A DNA stretch of 64,000 bases. Source: Clavibacter sp. B3I6. GTDB lineage: Bacteria > Actinomycetota > Actinomycetes > Actinomycetales > Microbacteriaceae. This document shows, piece after piece, positions 52,694-61,392 of the stretch. The notes below the pieces were generated by a model that worked only from the letters and a program-made list of their open reading frames with translations, had not been told where the DNA came from and made no database searches. The number at the start of each line of letters is the position of its first letter. Position 1 is the stretch's first letter. A program made the translations under genes and the position numbers. Location: NCBI RefSeq assembly GCF_030816895.1, contig NZ_JAUSYL010000001.1, positions 806,001 to 870,000 on the forward strand. Reading direction: 5' to 3'.

Positions 52694-54007
52694 ATGTCGA
52701 CCCCCGAGACCCCCTTCTCCCTGCGCGCGGTCGCGCTCCCGGCGCTGCTCCCCGCGCTCCTGTTCTCCATCGGGGAGGGGGCGATCATCCCCATCATCCC
52801 GATCGTGGCCGGCAGCCTCGGCGCCTCGCTCGCGATCGCCGCGTTCATCGGCGGCATGATCATGCTCGGCGAGCTGGTGGGCGACATCCCCAGCGGCTCC
52901 GTGGTGAGCCGGATCGGCGAGCGGACCGCGATGATCGGCGCGGCCTTCGTCTCCATCGGCGGCCTGCTGCTCTGCCTCCTCGCGCCGAACCCGCTCGTGC
53001 TCGGCGTGGGCGTCTTCCTGATCGGCGTCTCGACGGCCGTCTTCGCGCTCGCCCGGCACGCCTTCATGACGAGCTTCGTGCCCCAGGCGTACCGCGCCCG
53101 GGCCCTGTCGACGCTCGGCGGCACGTTCCGCGCCGGCTACTTCGTGGGTCCGTTCCTCGCCGCCGCGGTGATCCACCTGACGGGGGCGTCGCAGTCGGCG
53201 TTCGCGATCCACATCGTCGCGTGCCTCGCGGCCGCCGTGACGCTCCTGGTGCTGCCCGACCCGATGGAGGTCGTGCGCCGCAACCGCGCGGCCGACCTGC
53301 AGAGCGCGGCGCCCGCGACCTCCGGCGAGCCGCAGGACGACGAGTCCGTCGCCGCGGCCGCCGGTACCGCTCCCGCTGCGGCGGCCAAGCGCTCCGCGGG
53401 CCTCGGCCGGACGCTCTGGCGCTTCAAGGGCGTGCTCGTGAAGCTCGGCTCGGGCGCGGCCCTCATCGGCGCGATGCGCGCGGGCCGCGGCGTGCTCCTC
53501 CCCCTCTGGGCCGTGAGCATCGGCATCTCGGACGCGAACACGGCGCTCATCATCGGCATCGCGGGAGGCGTGGACTTCGCCCTCTTCTACGCCAGCGGCC
53601 AGATCATGGACCGCTTCGGCCGCCTCTGGAGCGCCGTGCCGTCGATGGTGGGGCTCGGCATCGGCTACCTCGCGCTCGCGCTCACGCCCGACCTGCCGAC
53701 GAGCGTGCAGTGGTTCATCGGCGTCGCCATGTTCATGTCGGTCGCGAACGGCATCGGCTCCGGGATCCTCATGACCCTCGGCTCCGACCTCGCGCCGAAG
53801 GACGACCCGGCGCCCTTCCTCGGCGCGTGGCGGTTCACGGGCGACGCCGGGAGCGCCGCCTCCCCGCTCCTCATCGCGGCGATCACCGCGGCCGCGTCGC
53901 TCACGATCGCGAGCGGCGTGATGGGGGTGCTCGGGCTCATCGGCGCCGGGATCCTCCTGCGGTACGTGCCGCGGTACGTGCCGCGGAAGCCACGACCCGC
54001 TCTCTGA
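52694..54007 (+). CDS. MFS transporter
   Basis: 437 residues, about twelve hydrophobic segments with a 50-residue Ala/Asp central loop between helices 6 and 7. Start region LPALLFSIGEGAIIPIIPIV and SGSVVSRIGERTAMIGAAFV (motif A-like) fit a DHA1 drug/sugar exporter; substrate unknown. TAGGCT is 8 nt before the ATG, so likely leaderless. Divergent from prfB. The C-terminus has a short duplication RYVPRYVPRKPR. Confidence 0.87.
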   Translation: MSTPETPFSLRAVALPALLPALLFSIGEGAIIPIIPIVAGSLGASLAIAAFIGGMIMLGELVGDIPSGSVVSRIGERTAMIGAAFVSIGGLLLCLLAPNPLVLGVGVFLIGVSTAVFALARHAFMTSFVPQAYRARALSTLGGTFRAGYFVGPFLAAAVIHLTGASQSAFAIHIVACLAAAVTLLVLPDPMEVVRRNRAADLQSAAPATSGEPQDDESVAAAAGTAPAAAAKRSAGLGRTLWRFKGVLVKLGSGAALIGAMRAGRGVLLPLWAVSIGISDANTALIIGIAGGVDFALFYASGQIMDRFGRLWSAVPSMVGLGIGYLALALTPDLPTSVQWFIGVAMFMSVANGIGSGILMTLGSDLAPKDDPAPFLGAWRFTGDAGSAASPLLIAAITAAASLTIASGVMGVLGLIGAGILLRYVPRYVPRKPRPAL

Positions 54008-54031
54008 CGTACCCGGTCACGCGAGCGCGGA

Positions 54032-54574
54032 TCAACCGCCGCCGGCCGGACCCGCCGGCGCGCCTCCCGGCCCGACCAGCACGCTGCGGGCCGTGCTGGT
54101 GACGTCGATGCGCACGCCCTCCGGGGCGAGCAGCGACGCGACCGGCGGGATCCAGGTGGCGGACAGCGTGACGCGGGCGCTCCGGCCGTCGGGCGTGTCA
54201 GCGCGGTCCAGGTGGAGGTCGTGGAGGCCGTCGGTCGGCTCGTCGGCCAGGAAGCCCGCGACCGCGGCGGCGACGCCGTCGTCCGTCAGGGGTGGGAGCG
54301 CGATCCTGCCGCCATCCGCGTTACCCGCCGCCGGGCGGCCGTCGAGGTCCACGTCGAAGGACTCCGCGCCCGCCAGCGCGGCGGCGTCCGCGAGGGAGAA
54401 GAGCCGCACGCGCTCGAGGTAGAGCGACGACGCCGCCGACACCATCAGGATCACGGCCAGGCCGAGCGCGCAGGACGCGATGACCAGCGGCAGGATCGAG
54501 CCATCGTCCGCGGATCCCGCCCACCCGCATGCCGTGGGGACGGCCGGGTGTCGCCCGCGGTGCGCGGACGTCAT
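54032..54574 (-). CDS. TadG/TadE-like pilus assembly protein
   Basis: 180 residues. One N-terminal transmembrane segment (about 28-50, LPLVIASCALGLAVILMVSA) preceded by the DDGS-type motif, then ADAAALAGAESFDV, as in Rv3654c-like TadE/TadG proteins, and a short extracytoplasmic domain ending in Gly/Ala. Last gene of the Tad operon; ATGA overlap with the gene before it. Minor pilin role inferred. Confidence 0.8.
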   Translation of the reverse strand: MTSAHRGRHPAVPTACGWAGSADDGSILPLVIASCALGLAVILMVSAASSLYLERVRLFSLADAAALAGAESFDVDLDGRPAAGNADGGRIALPPLTDDGVAAAVAGFLADEPTDGLHDLHLDRADTPDGRSARVTLSATWIPPVASLLAPEGVRIDVTSTARSVLVGPGGAPAGPAGGG

Positions 54575-55026
54575 CGCGCCGACCGCGCGAAGACGGAGAT
54601 CCGCTCGTCGGCGGTGCCGCGGACCGTCACCGCGCCCGGCGCGTCCGGGCCCACGACGGACGGAGCCAGCGGCAGCGCGGCCGCGACCCGTACGGAGACG
54701 CGCACGAGCGAGCGGGGCGCGTGGCATCGCCGAGGATCCGGGGTGCAGGTGATGTCGAGCACGATGCCGTCGGGCGCCACGCCCTGGTCGGCGAGCGCGA
54801 CGTCGACGGCCGCGCGGGCCTCCCGCCGCCCGGACGCGTCGTCGTCGGCCCGGACGTAGACGCGAGCCGCCTGGCGGGCCGCGCCCTCCGTCGCGAGCGC
54901 GGCACCCTGGATGGCCGAGAGGGCGACGACGAGGTAGACGAGCGGCACGAGCAGGAGCACGCCCGCGGTGATGAGCTCGAGCGACGCGGACCCCCGATCG
55001 TCAGCCCAGCCGCTCGACAGCCGCAT
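54571..55026 (-). CDS. TadE family protein
   Basis: 151 residues. DDRGSASLELITAGVLLLVP is the TadE pseudopilin motif with Glu five residues into the helix; one transmembrane segment, then a domain with a Cys pair (TCTPDPRRC). Its start lies 26 nt inside the preceding gene. Likely minor pilin of the Tad apparatus. Confidence 0.85.
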   Translation of the reverse strand: MRLSSGWADDRGSASLELITAGVLLLVPLVYLVVALSAIQGAALATEGAARQAARVYVRADDDASGRREARAAVDVALADQGVAPDGIVLDITCTPDPRRCHAPRSLVRVSVRVAAALPLAPSVVGPDAPGAVTVRGTADERISVFARSAR

Positions 55027-55378
55027 GCCCCGTCACCTCCAGCCCGCGGTCGACGCCGAGGAGGCCCACGAGCGGAAGCGTCGTGCGGACCGTCACGCTC
55101 ACGACCGCGTGCCCGAGCACGGCGCCCGTGCTCGCGGTCACGTCCTCCGCGTACCGCTCCCCCACAGCCGTCGTGATGAGATCCCGCGTGCGATCGACGC
55201 CGTCGGCACGCGTCGCCCCGGCGAGCGCCGCGGTGCGCGCGCCCTCGGCGGCCGCGTCCAGCACGGTCGTCCGCACGTGCAGGGCCAGGGCGAGCTGGAC
55301 CACCGAGAGCGCGAGGACCACGAGCAGCGCCCCGACCATGACGAACTCGGCGGGGGCCGAGCCGCGGTCGTCGCGCAT
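55001..55378 (-). CDS. TadE-like pilus assembly protein
   Basis: 125 residues from ATG 55378. DDRGSAPAEFVMVGALLVVL matches the TadE/pseudopilin N-terminus with Glu near the helix start; the rest is a small extracytoplasmic domain with AAEGARTAALAG. Start overlaps the preceding small gene as TGATG. Confidence 0.85.
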   Translation of the reverse strand: MRDDRGSAPAEFVMVGALLVVLALSVVQLALALHVRTTVLDAAAEGARTAALAGATRADGVDRTRDLITTAVGERYAEDVTASTGAVLGHAVVSVTVRTTLPLVGLLGVDRGLEVTGHAAVERLG

Positions 55379-55573
55379 CAGAACGACGTGACCCGGTCGA
55401 TGGCCTGCGTGAACACGTGCTGCAGCAGGGGTCCGGCGACGCCCCACAGGATGACGACGAGCCCGGCCGTCATGAGCGTGATGAGCACCCAGCCGGGCAC
55501 GTCCCCCCCGGTCGTCGTCCCATGCGGCGCCGGGCGTCCGCGTCCACGTCGGGATCCCTCGTTCGTCGGTCAT
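55378..55573 (-). pseudogene. small pilin-like Tad protein, frameshifted at a G7 run
   Basis: ATG 55573 with GAGAGG upstream opens a frame reading to DDDRG; the continuation DVPGWVLITLMTAGLVVILW, ending IDRVTSF and stop at 55378, is in the next frame. One G fewer in the run of seven (plus-strand C7, 55503-55509) would restore a 64-residue protein with a single transmembrane helix. Position between tadC and tadE suggests a Flp-pilin-like component, but the helix lacks the usual Glu. Error, mutation or slippage cannot be told apart here. Confidence 0.7.
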
Positions 55574-55615
55574 GTCGTGCCTCTCGGTCGATGGTCGGTG
55601 ATGGTGGGCGTCCGC

Positions 55616-56566
55616 CTACAGCCCGAGCTGCAGGACGACGACGCCGGGGAACAGGGCGAAGACGATGGTGAGCGGGAGGATCAGGAACACCAGGGGCACG
55701 AGCATCCCCACCTCCTTGCGTCCCGCGCTCTCGAGCAGCTCGCGCTTGGCGACCTCGCGCGCGTCCTGCGCCTGGGCGCGGAGGACCTCCGCGAGCGGCG
55801 TGCCGCGTTCGAGGGATCCGGCCAGCTGGTCCACGAGGCGGGACACGGACGGCAGGGCCAGGCGCCGGGCGAGGTCGTCGAAGGCGCGTGTGACCGGGAT
55901 GCCCGTGCCGACGTCGGCGACGACGCGGCCCAATTCCCCCGCGAGCTCCCCGGACCCCACGCGGGCGACGCGGCGGAGCGCGTCGAGCAGCCCCTCCCCC
56001 GCCGCGAGGCTGAGCGCGAGGAACTCCAGCACCGTGGGCAGCTCCGCGGAGATCCGCGCGATGCGGCGGGTGGCCCGTCGCTCGAGCTCCGAGTCGCACG
56101 CGACGAGCCCCGCGACGGCGGCCACGAGGGGGATCCCGACCAGCTGCGTCTGCGGGACGGACCCGGCGACGAGGACCGCGCCCCCGGTGAGCGCGGCGGC
56201 GACGGCTCCCGCGGCCGCCCCGAGCACGAGCCCCACGAGCTGGCGCGACCGGTGGCGCTCGACGTCCTCGGCGGCGCCGGCCTGACCCAGCAGCCGCTCG
56301 ATCCGCTCCGTCCCGCCCAGCACGCGCGCGAGGCCGCGACGCAGCGGGACGACCACCGGAGCGCCGAGCGTGCCGAGCACGGGCAGGGGGTGCACGGTGG
56401 TGAGCGCGAGGTGCCGACGCGCGCCCTCGGACACGTCGAGCACGTGCGGGGCCACGCGGTCGAGCAGGCGCGCCCGGCGCAGGCGCGGGATCGCGCCCAT
56501 CATCGACCAGAGGCCGAGGCCCGCCAGCAACCCGAGCACGGCGCCCCAGGACTCCGCTCCCGTCAC
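55616..56566 (-). CDS. tadC: type II secretion F family protein TadC
   Basis: 316 residues from GTG 56566 (GTGA overlap with tadB). T2SSF domain with ELPTVLEFLALSLAAGEGLL, LRRVARVGSGELAGELGRVV and the C-terminal EVGMLVPLVFLILPLTIVFA helix; about four hydrophobic segments. Inner-membrane platform protein of the Tad pilus, paired with TadB. Confidence 0.9.
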   Translation of the reverse strand: MTGAESWGAVLGLLAGLGLWSMMGAIPRLRRARLLDRVAPHVLDVSEGARRHLALTTVHPLPVLGTLGAPVVVPLRRGLARVLGGTERIERLLGQAGAAEDVERHRSRQLVGLVLGAAAGAVAAALTGGAVLVAGSVPQTQLVGIPLVAAVAGLVACDSELERRATRRIARISAELPTVLEFLALSLAAGEGLLDALRRVARVGSGELAGELGRVVADVGTGIPVTRAFDDLARRLALPSVSRLVDQLAGSLERGTPLAEVLRAQAQDAREVAKRELLESAGRKEVGMLVPLVFLILPLTIVFALFPGVVVLQLGL

Positions 56567-57426
56567 GCGAACCACCTCCGGTCCTCCGGCAGGCGCCCGA
56601 GGGCGAGCATCAGGCGGTAGGCGACCGCCGAGACGGCGAGGCCGATCACGATGACCACGGTGCCGGCGGTCGTGTCGTAGGCGGCAGCGGCCTCGGGTCG
56701 GGTCGACAGCAGCGCCAGGATGATCCACGGCGCGGCGACCCCGAGCTTGGCCGCGTTCACCACCCACGACTGCCGCGCCTCGGCCTCGCTGCGGATGGCC
56801 GCCTCCTCGCGGAGGAAGCGGGCGAGGCCGCGGAGGACGTCGGGGAGCTGGGTGCCGCCCACCTCGCGCGCCATCCGCAGCGTCTCGAGGATGCGGTCGG
56901 CGGTGGGGTCCGCCAGCCGATCCTTCAGCTCGTCGAGCGCGACGGCGAAGCTGCCGGTCGTGCGGTGCACGGACGCGAAGTCCCGGAACGCCGGCCGGAG
57001 GACGGTCGGACCGGCGACGGCGAGCGAGGCCACGGCGTCCGGGAGACCCAGGCCCGCCCGCACCGCGCTCACGAGGTGGTCGACCACGTCCGGCCAGACG
57101 GCGCGCTGCGCCCGACGCCGGGCCGTGGAACGCGCGCCCACCACGACCCACGGGAGGAGGAGCCCCGCGATGCCGGCGGCCAGCGCCGCGGCGTCCACGC
57201 GGAGGAGGGCCTCCACCAGCAGGGCGGCCGCGAGCCCGACGAGGGCGGAGATCGCGAGGAACGAGCTGACGGACACCCGCTCCAGCCCGGCGTGCGTGAG
57301 GCGGTCGTGCACCGCGGCCGCCACACCGCGACCCCGACCTGCGGCACCCCCTGCCGCCGGCCAGATCCACGGCGCGAGGAGGAGGACGAGGCCCGCGCCG
57401 AGGGCGAGGCCGAGGGCGGCGCTCAC
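56563..57426 (-). CDS. tadB: type II secretion F family protein TadB
   Basis: 287 residues from GTG 57426, overlapping tadA stop. N-terminal and mid hydrophobic segments, then the T2SSF core VWPDVVDHLVSAVRAGLGLP, DRLADPTADRILETLRMARE and VGGTQLPDVLRGLARFLREE. Platform partner of TadC. A C-terminal pair of helices ends RLPEDRRWFA. Confidence 0.9.
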   Translation of the reverse strand: MSAALGLALGAGLVLLLAPWIWPAAGGAAGRGRGVAAAVHDRLTHAGLERVSVSSFLAISALVGLAAALLVEALLRVDAAALAAGIAGLLLPWVVVGARSTARRRAQRAVWPDVVDHLVSAVRAGLGLPDAVASLAVAGPTVLRPAFRDFASVHRTTGSFAVALDELKDRLADPTADRILETLRMAREVGGTQLPDVLRGLARFLREEAAIRSEAEARQSWVVNAAKLGVAAPWIILALLSTRPEAAAAYDTTAGTVVIVIGLAVSAVAYRLMLALGRLPEDRRWFA

Positions 57427-58658
57427 GGCGCCCCCACCAGGATCCGGAGCGGGTCGAGCCCCGCCGACCGGTACTTGCCGAGGTGCGCCGGCTGTCCGCC
57501 CGTCGCGGTCAGCATCCCGTCCTCCAGCGCGAAGACCGAGCTCGCCTCGATGACCATGCCGGAGTGCCGGCCGCCGGGCGCGAGGATCTCGACCACGCGG
57601 CGGGCGCCCGACGGCAGCACCTCGAGGTGCACGACGAGGTCGACCGACGTCGCGACGGTGGGGACCACGAAGGCGGCGTCGATGTTGCGCCCCGCGAGCA
57701 GCGGCAGCGTGCACAGCTTGACGAGCGCCTCGCGCGCGCTGTTCGCGTGGATCGAGCACATGCCCGGCACGCCGGAGTTGAGCGCGATGAGGAGGTCGAG
57801 GCACTCCGCCTCGCGCACCTCGCCGACCACGAGCCGGTCGGGCCGCATCCGCAGCGCCTCCTTGATGAGGCGGCGCAGCGTGATCTCGCCGGAGCCCTCG
57901 AGGCTCGGTTGCCGGCACTGCATGGCCACGACGTCGCGGCCCGCGGGATCGAGCTCGAACGTCTCCTCCACCGTGACGATGCGGTCGGACGCGCGGGCCG
58001 AGGCGAGGAGCGCGTCGATCATGGTGGTCTTGCCGGTGTGGGTCGCACCGCTCACCACGATGGACAGGCCCGCGCGCACGCTCATCCGGAGGAACTCCGC
58101 GGCCTGCAGCGGCAGGCTGCTGAGCGCCACGAGGTGGTCGAGGTCGCGGATCCGCCGGGAGAACTTGCGGATGTTGACGGCCCAGTGGCGCCGTGTGACG
58201 TCCGGAATGACCACGTGCAGGCGCGACCCGTCGGGCAGCGACGCGTCCACGAACGGCGTCGACAGGTCGACCCGTCGCCCGGACGACTGCAGCATCCGCT
58301 CGACCAGGTCGCGCACCTCCGCGTCGGAGAGGACGAGCGAGGTCAGCTCGGGGACGCCGGCCCGCGCCACGAACACGCGCGTGGGGGCGTTGATCCAGAT
58401 CTCCTCGATCGCGTCGTCGTCGAGGAGCGGCTGCAGCGCCCCGAAGCCCGTGATGCGCGCGAGCACCTGCCGCTCGGTGGCCGCCTCGTCGTCGACGAGC
58501 CGGGTGTCGGATCCGAGCGCCTGCTCCGCGAAGCGCCGGACCTCCTCGCGCACCACGGCCGCCGTGCCCGCCGGGTCGGGCGCCGATCCGTCGTCCCGCA
58601 GGCGCTCCCGCACGCGGCCGGCGATGGTGTCGAGGGGCGTCCGCGTCTGCACCCGCAC
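57423..58658 (-). CDS. tadA: TadA/CpaF-type secretion ATPase
   Basis: 411 residues, GTG start. Motor ATPase of Tad pilus assembly: Walker A GATHTGKTTMIDALL, Asp box VTVEETFELD, Walker B RPDRLVVGEVREAECLDLLI, His box SIHANSAREAL. It is the first gene of tadA-tadB-tadC-pilin-like-tadE-tadE-tadG, all with overlaps or short gaps. No TadZ/Ssd-like gene and no prepilin peptidase are visible nearby. Confidence 0.93.
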   Translation of the reverse strand: MRVQTRTPLDTIAGRVRERLRDDGSAPDPAGTAAVVREEVRRFAEQALGSDTRLVDDEAATERQVLARITGFGALQPLLDDDAIEEIWINAPTRVFVARAGVPELTSLVLSDAEVRDLVERMLQSSGRRVDLSTPFVDASLPDGSRLHVVIPDVTRRHWAVNIRKFSRRIRDLDHLVALSSLPLQAAEFLRMSVRAGLSIVVSGATHTGKTTMIDALLASARASDRIVTVEETFELDPAGRDVVAMQCRQPSLEGSGEITLRRLIKEALRMRPDRLVVGEVREAECLDLLIALNSGVPGMCSIHANSAREALVKLCTLPLLAGRNIDAAFVVPTVATSVDLVVHLEVLPSGARRVVEILAPGGRHSGMVIEASSVFALEDGMLTATGGQPAHLGKYRSAGLDPLRILVGAP

Positions 58659-58699
58659 AGGATGCTGATCAGGCGGCGATCCCGCCGGGGCCGTCCACA

Positions 58700-58721
58700 G
58701 GCCGGCGCGTCAGCGCCGGCC
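58700..58721 (-). terminator. hairpin after xylB
   Basis: Perfect 9-bp stem (58700-58708 with 58713-58721) and 4-nt loop, 8 bp past the xylB stop and upstream of tadA on the same strand. No T-tract. Confidence 0.6.
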
Positions 58722-58729
58722 CGCGGACC

Positions 58730-60154
58730 TCAGTACCCCAGCTCCGCCTTCGCCGCCGCGTACGCCGCGCGCACCGCGGGCACGCCCGGCGCGTCGAAGA
58801 CCTCGTCACCCGCGAGGGGCCACGCAGGCACGCTGCCCGTGAGGATCCACGCGGCCTGCTTCGCGGCGCCGTCGGCGACGAACTCGCCCGCGTCCGGCAC
58901 GTGGATGGGGACGCCGAAGATCGTCGGCGCGATCTCGCACACGGCCCGGCTCTTCGCTCCGCCGCCGATGAGGAGCACGCGCTCCACGCGCACGCCCTGG
59001 CGCGTGATCGCGTCGAGGCCGTCGGCCAGGCCGCACAGCATGCCCTCGACGTGCGCGCGGGCCATGGTCGCCGGCGTGCTGTTGCGGAGGGTCATGCCGT
59101 GCAGCGACGCGGTCGCGTCGGGGAGGTTCGGCGTGCGCTCGCCCTCGAAGTACGGGAGGAGCACGAGGCCGTCGGATCCCGCGGGGGCCTCGAGCGCCAG
59201 CTCGGACAGCCGCGCGTGGTCGACGCCCAGGAGGCGCGCACCGCCGTCGAGCACGCGGGCGGCGTTGAGGGTCGCAATGAGCGGGAGGAAGTTGCCCGTG
59301 GCGTCGGCGAAGCCCGCGACCGTGCCGGAGGCGTCGGTGATCGGGTCGGCCGTGACCGCGAAGACCGTGCCGGAGGTGCCGATGGAGACGACCACGTCGC
59401 CCGGCACCGCGCCGAGGCCGAGCGCGGCGGCGGCGTTGTCGCCGGCGCCGGGCCCGACGGGGATGCCCGCGGGGACGCCGGGGATGCCGTCCGCCGTGAC
59501 GCCCGCGGACTCGAAGGGGCCGAGCACGCGCGGCAGGCCGACGACGCGGCCGAGAGCGCGCTCCAGCAGGTCGAGGCGGTACTCCCCCAACACGCTCGAC
59601 CAGTACGCCGTGCCGCTCGCGTCGGAGCGGTCGGTGGCGAGGGCGGCGAGGTCCGGGGACCCGACGCCGTGGCCGAGGAGGCGCCAGGTCAGCCAGTCGT
59701 GCGGGAGGGCGACGGCAGCGACACGGGCTGCGTTCTCGGGCTCGGCGTCGCGGAGCCAGCGGAGCTTGGTGGCGGTGAAGGACGCGACGGGGACGACGCC
59801 GGTGGCGCTCGCCCAGGTGTCGGCGCCCAGCTCGTCGCGGAGGTCGGCGGCGGCCTGCGCGGAACGGGTGTCGTTCCAGAGGAGCGCGTCGCGGACGACC
59901 GCGCCCGACTCGTCGAGGCAGACCATGCCGTGCTGCTGGCCGCCGACGGAGATGGCCGCGACGTCGTCGAGCCCGCCCGCGTCGGCGACGGCCGCGAGGA
60001 GGGCGTCCCACCATCGGGCCGGATCCACCTCCGTGCCGTCGGGGTGGGACGCGCGGCCGGAGCGCACCAGGGCGCCCGTGTCGAGGTCGCGGACGACCAC
60101 CTTGCAGCTCTGCGTGGAGGAGTCGATGCCTGCTACGAGTGTCTTCGTTGTCAC
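58730..60154 (-). CDS. xylB: xylulokinase
   Basis: 474 residues from GTG 60154, which lies 7 nt after TAATAT; an ATG three codons up would fall in that -10. FGGY kinase: VAGIDSSTQSCKVVVRD, ISVGGQQHGMVCLD, LLWNDTRSA, GAGDNAAAALGLG, VVVSIGTSGTVFAVT and ERVLLIGGGAKSRAVCEI. Phosphorylates D-xylulose for entry to the pentose phosphate pathway. No xylose isomerase or transporter is adjacent; an inverted repeat over the promoter suggests repressor control. Confidence 0.92.
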   Translation of the reverse strand: MTTKTLVAGIDSSTQSCKVVVRDLDTGALVRSGRASHPDGTEVDPARWWDALLAAVADAGGLDDVAAISVGGQQHGMVCLDESGAVVRDALLWNDTRSAQAAADLRDELGADTWASATGVVPVASFTATKLRWLRDAEPENAARVAAVALPHDWLTWRLLGHGVGSPDLAALATDRSDASGTAYWSSVLGEYRLDLLERALGRVVGLPRVLGPFESAGVTADGIPGVPAGIPVGPGAGDNAAAALGLGAVPGDVVVSIGTSGTVFAVTADPITDASGTVAGFADATGNFLPLIATLNAARVLDGGARLLGVDHARLSELALEAPAGSDGLVLLPYFEGERTPNLPDATASLHGMTLRNSTPATMARAHVEGMLCGLADGLDAITRQGVRVERVLLIGGGAKSRAVCEIAPTIFGVPIHVPDAGEFVADGAAKQAAWILTGSVPAWPLAGDEVFDAPGVPAVRAAYAAAKAELGY

Positions 60155-60161
60155 GTTCAAC

Positions 60162-60180
60162 ATATTAGGGGTCGTCCTAA
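60162..60180 (-). promoter_or_regulatory. xylB -10 element with TTAGG-N6-CCTAA operator-like repeat
   Basis: TAATAT (60167-60162) precedes the GTG by 7 nt. Inverted repeat TTAGG (60165-60169) and CCTAA (60176-60180) overlaps this -10, so a bound protein would block RNA polymerase. Regulator unknown; ROK/XylR or LacI types are usual for xylB. Confidence 0.5.
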
Positions 60181-60195
60181 GCTGGTCGGGCACCC

Positions 60196-60277
60196 GCGGG
60201 AGTGGTGGAATCGGTAGACACGCAGGATTTAGGTTCCTGTGCTTTCGAGCGTGAGGGTTCAAGTCCCTTCTCCCGCA
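60196..60277 (+). tRNA. tRNA-Leu (anticodon UAG)
   Basis: 82 nt. Acceptor GCGGGAG pairs with CTCCCGC; anticodon stem CAGGA/TCCTG holds the loop TTTAGGT with anticodon TAG; long variable arm as in class II tRNAs; T-loop GGTTCAAGTCC. Discriminator A; CCA is not encoded. Reads the rare CUA codon. Confidence 0.95.
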
Positions 60278-60347
60278 CGAGGGCGAGGGCCGCCGGAACG
60301 CGGGATCCGCCCTACGGCGGCGCTCCGACCCGAACGAGGAGCAGCCC

Positions 60348-61271
60348 GTGGACGACCGCATCCGCCTCTGGACCGAGCCGACGCCCGTGCACCCGGTCCC
60401 CCGGCTGGCCGAGGCGCTCGGCCTCCACCCCGAGCGGCTCCTGATGAAGCGCGACGACCTCATCGGCTGGGGCGGCGGCGGCAACAAGGCCCGGAAGCTC
60501 GAGCGCTCGCTCGGCCGGGCCCTCGCGCGCGGGGCGACGACAGTCGTCACCACGGGCGCCGCGCAGAGCAACCACGCGCGCATGACCGCGGCCGCGGGCG
60601 CGACGCTGGGGCTCGACGTGGTGCTCGTCCTCGAGGGGCACGAGGTCGCTCCGCGCGGCAACGTCCTGCTCGACGGGCTGTACGGCGCGCGCATCGAGTG
60701 GTCGGGCGACGAGGGCGCCGGGTCGCGCGCCGGGTCCGTCGTGGCGGAGCTGGAGGCGGCGGGCACGCGCGTGCACCGCGTGGCGTTCGGCGGATCCGAC
60801 GCGCACTCCGTGCAGGGGTTCGTCGACGCGGGGCACGAGCTCCGCGATCAGGTCGGCGACGTCGACCACGTGGTGGTCGCGCTCGGCTCGGGCGGCACCA
60901 TGGCGGGGCTCGTCGAGGCGCTGGGACCGGAGCGCGTGCTCGGCGTCCACTGCGGGGCGGTGGAGGCGCCGCGGACGGTGGTCGCCGGGTTCCTCGAGGA
61001 GCGCGGCACGGGCATCGGCGCCGACCGCCTCCGCATCGACGAGGACCGGGTGGGCGCCGGGTACGCCCACCTCACGGACGAGGCGCGTTCCGCGCTCGTG
61101 CTCGTCGCGCGGACGACCGGGATCCTCCTCGACCCGACGTACACCGCACGCGCGGCGGCGGGCCTCGCGGCCGCGGCACGCAGCGGATCCATCGGCGCTG
61201 ACGACCGGATCGTGCTCTGGCACTCAGGCGGCGTCCCCGGGCTCTTCGGCCACGCCGAGCTCGGCGCCTGA
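60348..61271 (+). CDS. D-cysteine desulfhydrase / ACC deaminase family PLP enzyme
   Basis: 307 residues, GTG with GAGGAG upstream. Fold-type II PLP enzyme: KRDDLIGWGGGGNKARKLER with the PLP lysine, TTGAAQSNHARMTAAAGA and VALGSGGTMAGLV for phosphate binding, ending WHSGGVPGLFGH. The family splits D-Cys, ACC or L-cysteate; which one cannot be set from the sequence. Confidence 0.9.
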   Translation: MDDRIRLWTEPTPVHPVPRLAEALGLHPERLLMKRDDLIGWGGGGNKARKLERSLGRALARGATTVVTTGAAQSNHARMTAAAGATLGLDVVLVLEGHEVAPRGNVLLDGLYGARIEWSGDEGAGSRAGSVVAELEAAGTRVHRVAFGGSDAHSVQGFVDAGHELRDQVGDVDHVVVALGSGGTMAGLVEALGPERVLGVHCGAVEAPRTVVAGFLEERGTGIGADRLRIDEDRVGAGYAHLTDEARSALVLVARTTGILLDPTYTARAAAGLAAAARSGSIGADDRIVLWHSGGVPGLFGHAELGA

Positions 61272-61302
61272 CGCCCCGTCGCACCCCTCGACCGGGGGCG
61301 TC
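61270..61302 (+). terminator. hairpin after desulfhydrase gene
   Basis: Eight-base arms GACGCCCC and GGGGCGTC (61270-61277, 61295-61302) with a 17-nt loop, beginning at the stop codon. Moderate terminator candidate. Confidence 0.4.
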
Positions 61303-61392
61303 CCGGTCACGGCGCGCTCGCGGCCGCTCCCGATAACCTGTGCTCTGCCGCCGGTCGCCACGACCGTCGAAGCACCACGACTGGAGCCCCAC

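Noticed and set aside
58659..58729. Promoter for the tad operon in the xylB-tadA gap
   Set aside because: Only the xylB hairpin is clear; no hexamer pair of reasonable quality was found, so none is annotated.
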